A stretch of DNA of 64,000 bases from Flavobacterium potami (GTDB lineage Bacteria; Bacteroidota; Bacteroidia; Flavobacteriales; Flavobacteriaceae), in assembly GCF_020026915.1 (NCBI RefSeq), contig NZ_JAINUY010000001.1, positions 1,384,436 to 1,448,435 on the forward strand. Direction: 5' to 3'. Below are positions 62,161-64,000 of this stretch, one piece after another (the stretch's first letter is position 1; every line of letters begins with the position of its first letter). The notes beneath the pieces are model-generated. The model did no database searches and was not told the DNA's origin. It saw only the letters and a list, made by a program, of their open reading frames with translations. Both the position numbers and the translations under genes were made by a program.

Positions 62161-64000
62161 TTGAAGAATTTTATTAATTACAGACAAGCCGATCATAAGG
62201 ATTGTGGCCCTACGTGTTTAAAGATCATAGCTAAATATTACGGAAAAACAATCAATATTCAGGAGTTGAGAGATTTCAGCGAAACAACTCGTGAAGGAAG
62301 TAATTTGCTTTTTCTGAGTGATGCCGCCGAAAAAATCGGATTTAGGACTCTAGGTGTAAAATTGTCCGTATCAAGCTTTGAAGAAGCGCCTCTTCCATGC
62401 ATTCTTCATTGGAATAATGACCATTATGTTGTACTTTATAAAATAAAAAAAGGCATTTATTATGTCTCAGATCCTGCTTTTGGTTTAATTGAATATAATG
62501 CAAAAGATTTCCTAAAATTATGGATTGGAAACAATGCAGATGAATTTACAGAAGAAGGAATCGCTTTATTAATCGAAGCAACGCCTAAATTTTTTCAATC
62601 CGATTTTGATAAAGAAGATAATAAAGGATTAGGATTTGGTTTATTGTCAAAATATGTCCTGAGATATAAATCTTTTTTGGTTCAACTAAGTGTTGGATTG
62701 TTAGGAAGTAGTTTGTTACAGTTGATTTTTCCGTTTCTAACTCAAAGTATTGTCGATGTCGGAATTCAGAATCAGAATCTTAATTTTATTTATTTAATTC
62801 TCTTCGCACAGCTTTTTTTATTTGCCGGAAAAACTGGTTTGGAACTTATCAGAAGCTGGATTTTACTTCATCTTTCTACCAGAATCAATATTTCTCTTAT
62901 TTCAGATTTCTTTATCAAACTAATGAACCTGCCTATTTCGTTTTTTGATGTAAGAATGACCGGAGATATTATGCAGCGAATTAACGACCATCGCCGAATT
63001 GAAAAAATCCTGACCACATCATCCTTAAATGTTCTTTTTTCTGTCATCAATATGGTAGTAATGGGAGCGGTTTTAGCGTATTTTAATCTGAAAATTTTTT
63101 TTATTTTTTTTATTGGAAGTTTGCTTTATTTAGGGTGGATTACTTTGTTTTTAAAGCGTAGAGAAGCATTGGATTACAAGAGATTTGCAGAGGTTTCACA
63201 GGAACAAAGCAAAGTAATGGAGCTGATAAACGGAATGCAGGAAATCAAACTACATAACGCCGAAAAGCAAAAACGTTGGAGTTGGGAATATGTTCAGGCA
63301 AGATTATTTAGAGTTTCGATCAAAGGATTGGTTTTAGAACAAACTCAAACTATCGGTTCTTCTGTAATTAATGAATTAAAAAACATTTTTATTATTTTCC
63401 TTTCGGCGAAATTAGTAATCGATGGTTCAATTACACTCGGAATGATGCTCGCCATCAGTTCAATTGTTGGCAGTTTGAATGGCCCGGTGACACAACTTAT
63501 AGAATTCGTGCGAGAACTTCAGGATGCCAAAATTTCGCTTGCCCGATTATCAGAAATCCATGAAAAAGAAGATGAGCTACAACAAGAAGCGAATCAGACC
63601 AACGAAATTCCTCATGATGCCGATATCGAAATCAAAAATGTATCATACCGATATCTAGGTGCAGATGCTCCAGTTTTGGACGATTTGAGTTTAGTAATTC
63701 CAGCCAACAAAGTAACTGCAATTGTAGGGGTCAGCGGAAGCGGAAAAACAACATTAATGAAACTGCTTCTGAAATTTTATGAACCTGAAAAAGGAGAAGT
63801 TAGCATTGGCAATGCGCAACTAAAAAATATTTCGCAAAAAGCATGGAGAGCAAATATTGGCGCTGTAATGCAAGAAGGATTTATCTTTAGCGATACCATT
63901 GCCAACAATATTGCTTTTGGAGAAGACAGGATTGATAAAGAAAGACTGGTATACGCTGCAGATGTTGCCAATATCAAAGAATATATCAGCGGACTTCCTT
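62161..64000 (+). CDS. C39-peptidase ABC exporter (LanT/PCAT-like), partial
   Basis: The frame is open to the right edge. A stop at 62155-62157 lies just upstream and no ATG is near, so TTG at 62161 is the likely start. The N-terminal C39 peptidase domain has DCGPTCLKI with Cys15, NDHYVVLY with His88 and VSDPAFG with Asp104. Membrane helices follow (about residues 160-450), and then the ATP-binding domain: GVSGSGKTT (Walker A, about 523-531) and QEGFIFSDTIANNIAFGE. Such proteins cut double-Gly leaders and export the peptide. Over 600 residues are present; the signature motif and C-terminus lie outside. It follows LanB after 13 bases. Confidence 0.92.
   Translation, partial: MKNFINYRQADHKDCGPTCLKIIAKYYGKTINIQELRDFSETTREGSNLLFLSDAAEKIGFRTLGVKLSVSSFEEAPLPCILHWNNDHYVVLYKIKKGIYYVSDPAFGLIEYNAKDFLKLWIGNNADEFTEEGIALLIEATPKFFQSDFDKEDNKGLGFGLLSKYVLRYKSFLVQLSVGLLGSSLLQLIFPFLTQSIVDVGIQNQNLNFIYLILFAQLFLFAGKTGLELIRSWILLHLSTRINISLISDFFIKLMNLPISFFDVRMTGDIMQRINDHRRIEKILTTSSLNVLFSVINMVVMGAVLAYFNLKIFFIFFIGSLLYLGWITLFLKRREALDYKRFAEVSQEQSKVMELINGMQEIKLHNAEKQKRWSWEYVQARLFRVSIKGLVLEQTQTIGSSVINELKNIFIIFLSAKLVIDGSITLGMMLAISSIVGSLNGPVTQLIEFVRELQDAKISLARLSEIHEKEDELQQEANQTNEIPHDADIEIKNVSYRYLGADAPVLDDLSLVIPANKVTAIVGVSGSGKTTLMKLLLKFYEPEKGEVSIGNAQLKNISQKAWRANIGAVMQEGFIFSDTIANNIAFGEDRIDKERLVYAADVANIKEYISGLP

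Noticed and set aside
1..64000. Search for complete tRNA, rRNA or insertion sequences
   Set aside because: No cloverleaf with all arms, no rRNA-like stretch and no transposase with terminal repeats were seen by eye; short or diverged ones could be missed.

Overview
The window reads as chromosomal DNA of a Flavobacterium-like member of the Bacteroidota. Reasons: low GC, short gaps between genes without Shine-Dalgarno sites, -7 boxes of the form TAnnTTTG, a SusD-type glycan uptake protein, type IX secretion sorting domains, a PorP/SprF-like protein, and RiPP leaders of the Bacteroidota 'GG' type. No rRNA, tRNA, CRISPR array or intact insertion sequence was recognised.

Layout. (1) 1-12.1 kb: a beta-mannan utilization locus on one strand: the end of a SusD protein, a surface lipoprotein, two related clan GH-A hydrolases, a GH26 mannanase, a GH130 mannoside phosphorylase, a sodium/solute symporter, a GH3 beta-glycosidase and a GH5_7 mannanase. 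Polymer is cut outside the cell, oligomers are imported, and disaccharides are phosphorolysed or hydrolysed inside. A truncated LacI-type gene follows. (2) 12.7-18.3 kb: a Fic protein with a DNA-binding N-terminus and a candidate paired operator, an FAD/NAD(P)-binding protein, a TetR regulator, an SDR-type dehydrogenase and a DUF2141 protein. (3) 18.3-33 kb: signalling genes, with a frameshifted response regulator, a sorting-domain protein, a kinase with about eight PAS domains, a cold-shock protein, a bacteriophytochrome kinase, another PAS kinase and several receiver-only response regulators. (4) 33-42 kb: stress-type and small membrane genes (DUF421, DUF892, Zn alcohol dehydrogenase, DUF2158-like, DUF6766) plus a large unrecognised protein. 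(5) 42-54.7 kb: a RadC remnant, a TPR/AraC regulator and a T9SS surface-protein operon whose 1881-residue protein carries near-identical 348-bp repeats, followed by PorP-like and OmpA-like partners and a response regulator.

(6) 55.6-64 kb, the most interesting part: a lanthipeptide gene cluster that runs off the right edge. Two 52-residue precursors share a leader and the core block WDTSDQCNRTSGPYVMGCY but differ at the core ends. They are followed by an S41 peptidase, a LanC cyclase with all its zinc and catalytic residues, a full-length LanB dehydratase, and a C39-peptidase ABC exporter that probably starts at TTG. Strong hairpins lie after each precursor, and an inverted repeat sits just upstream of the likely promoter. 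Class I enzymes (LanB and LanC) are combined here with a double-glycine exporter and an S41 protease.

Several genes are decaying: the LacI end, the frameshifted response regulator, the RadC fragment and an eroded gene near 55.1-55.4 kb. Family names come from motifs read by eye; no database search was possible.
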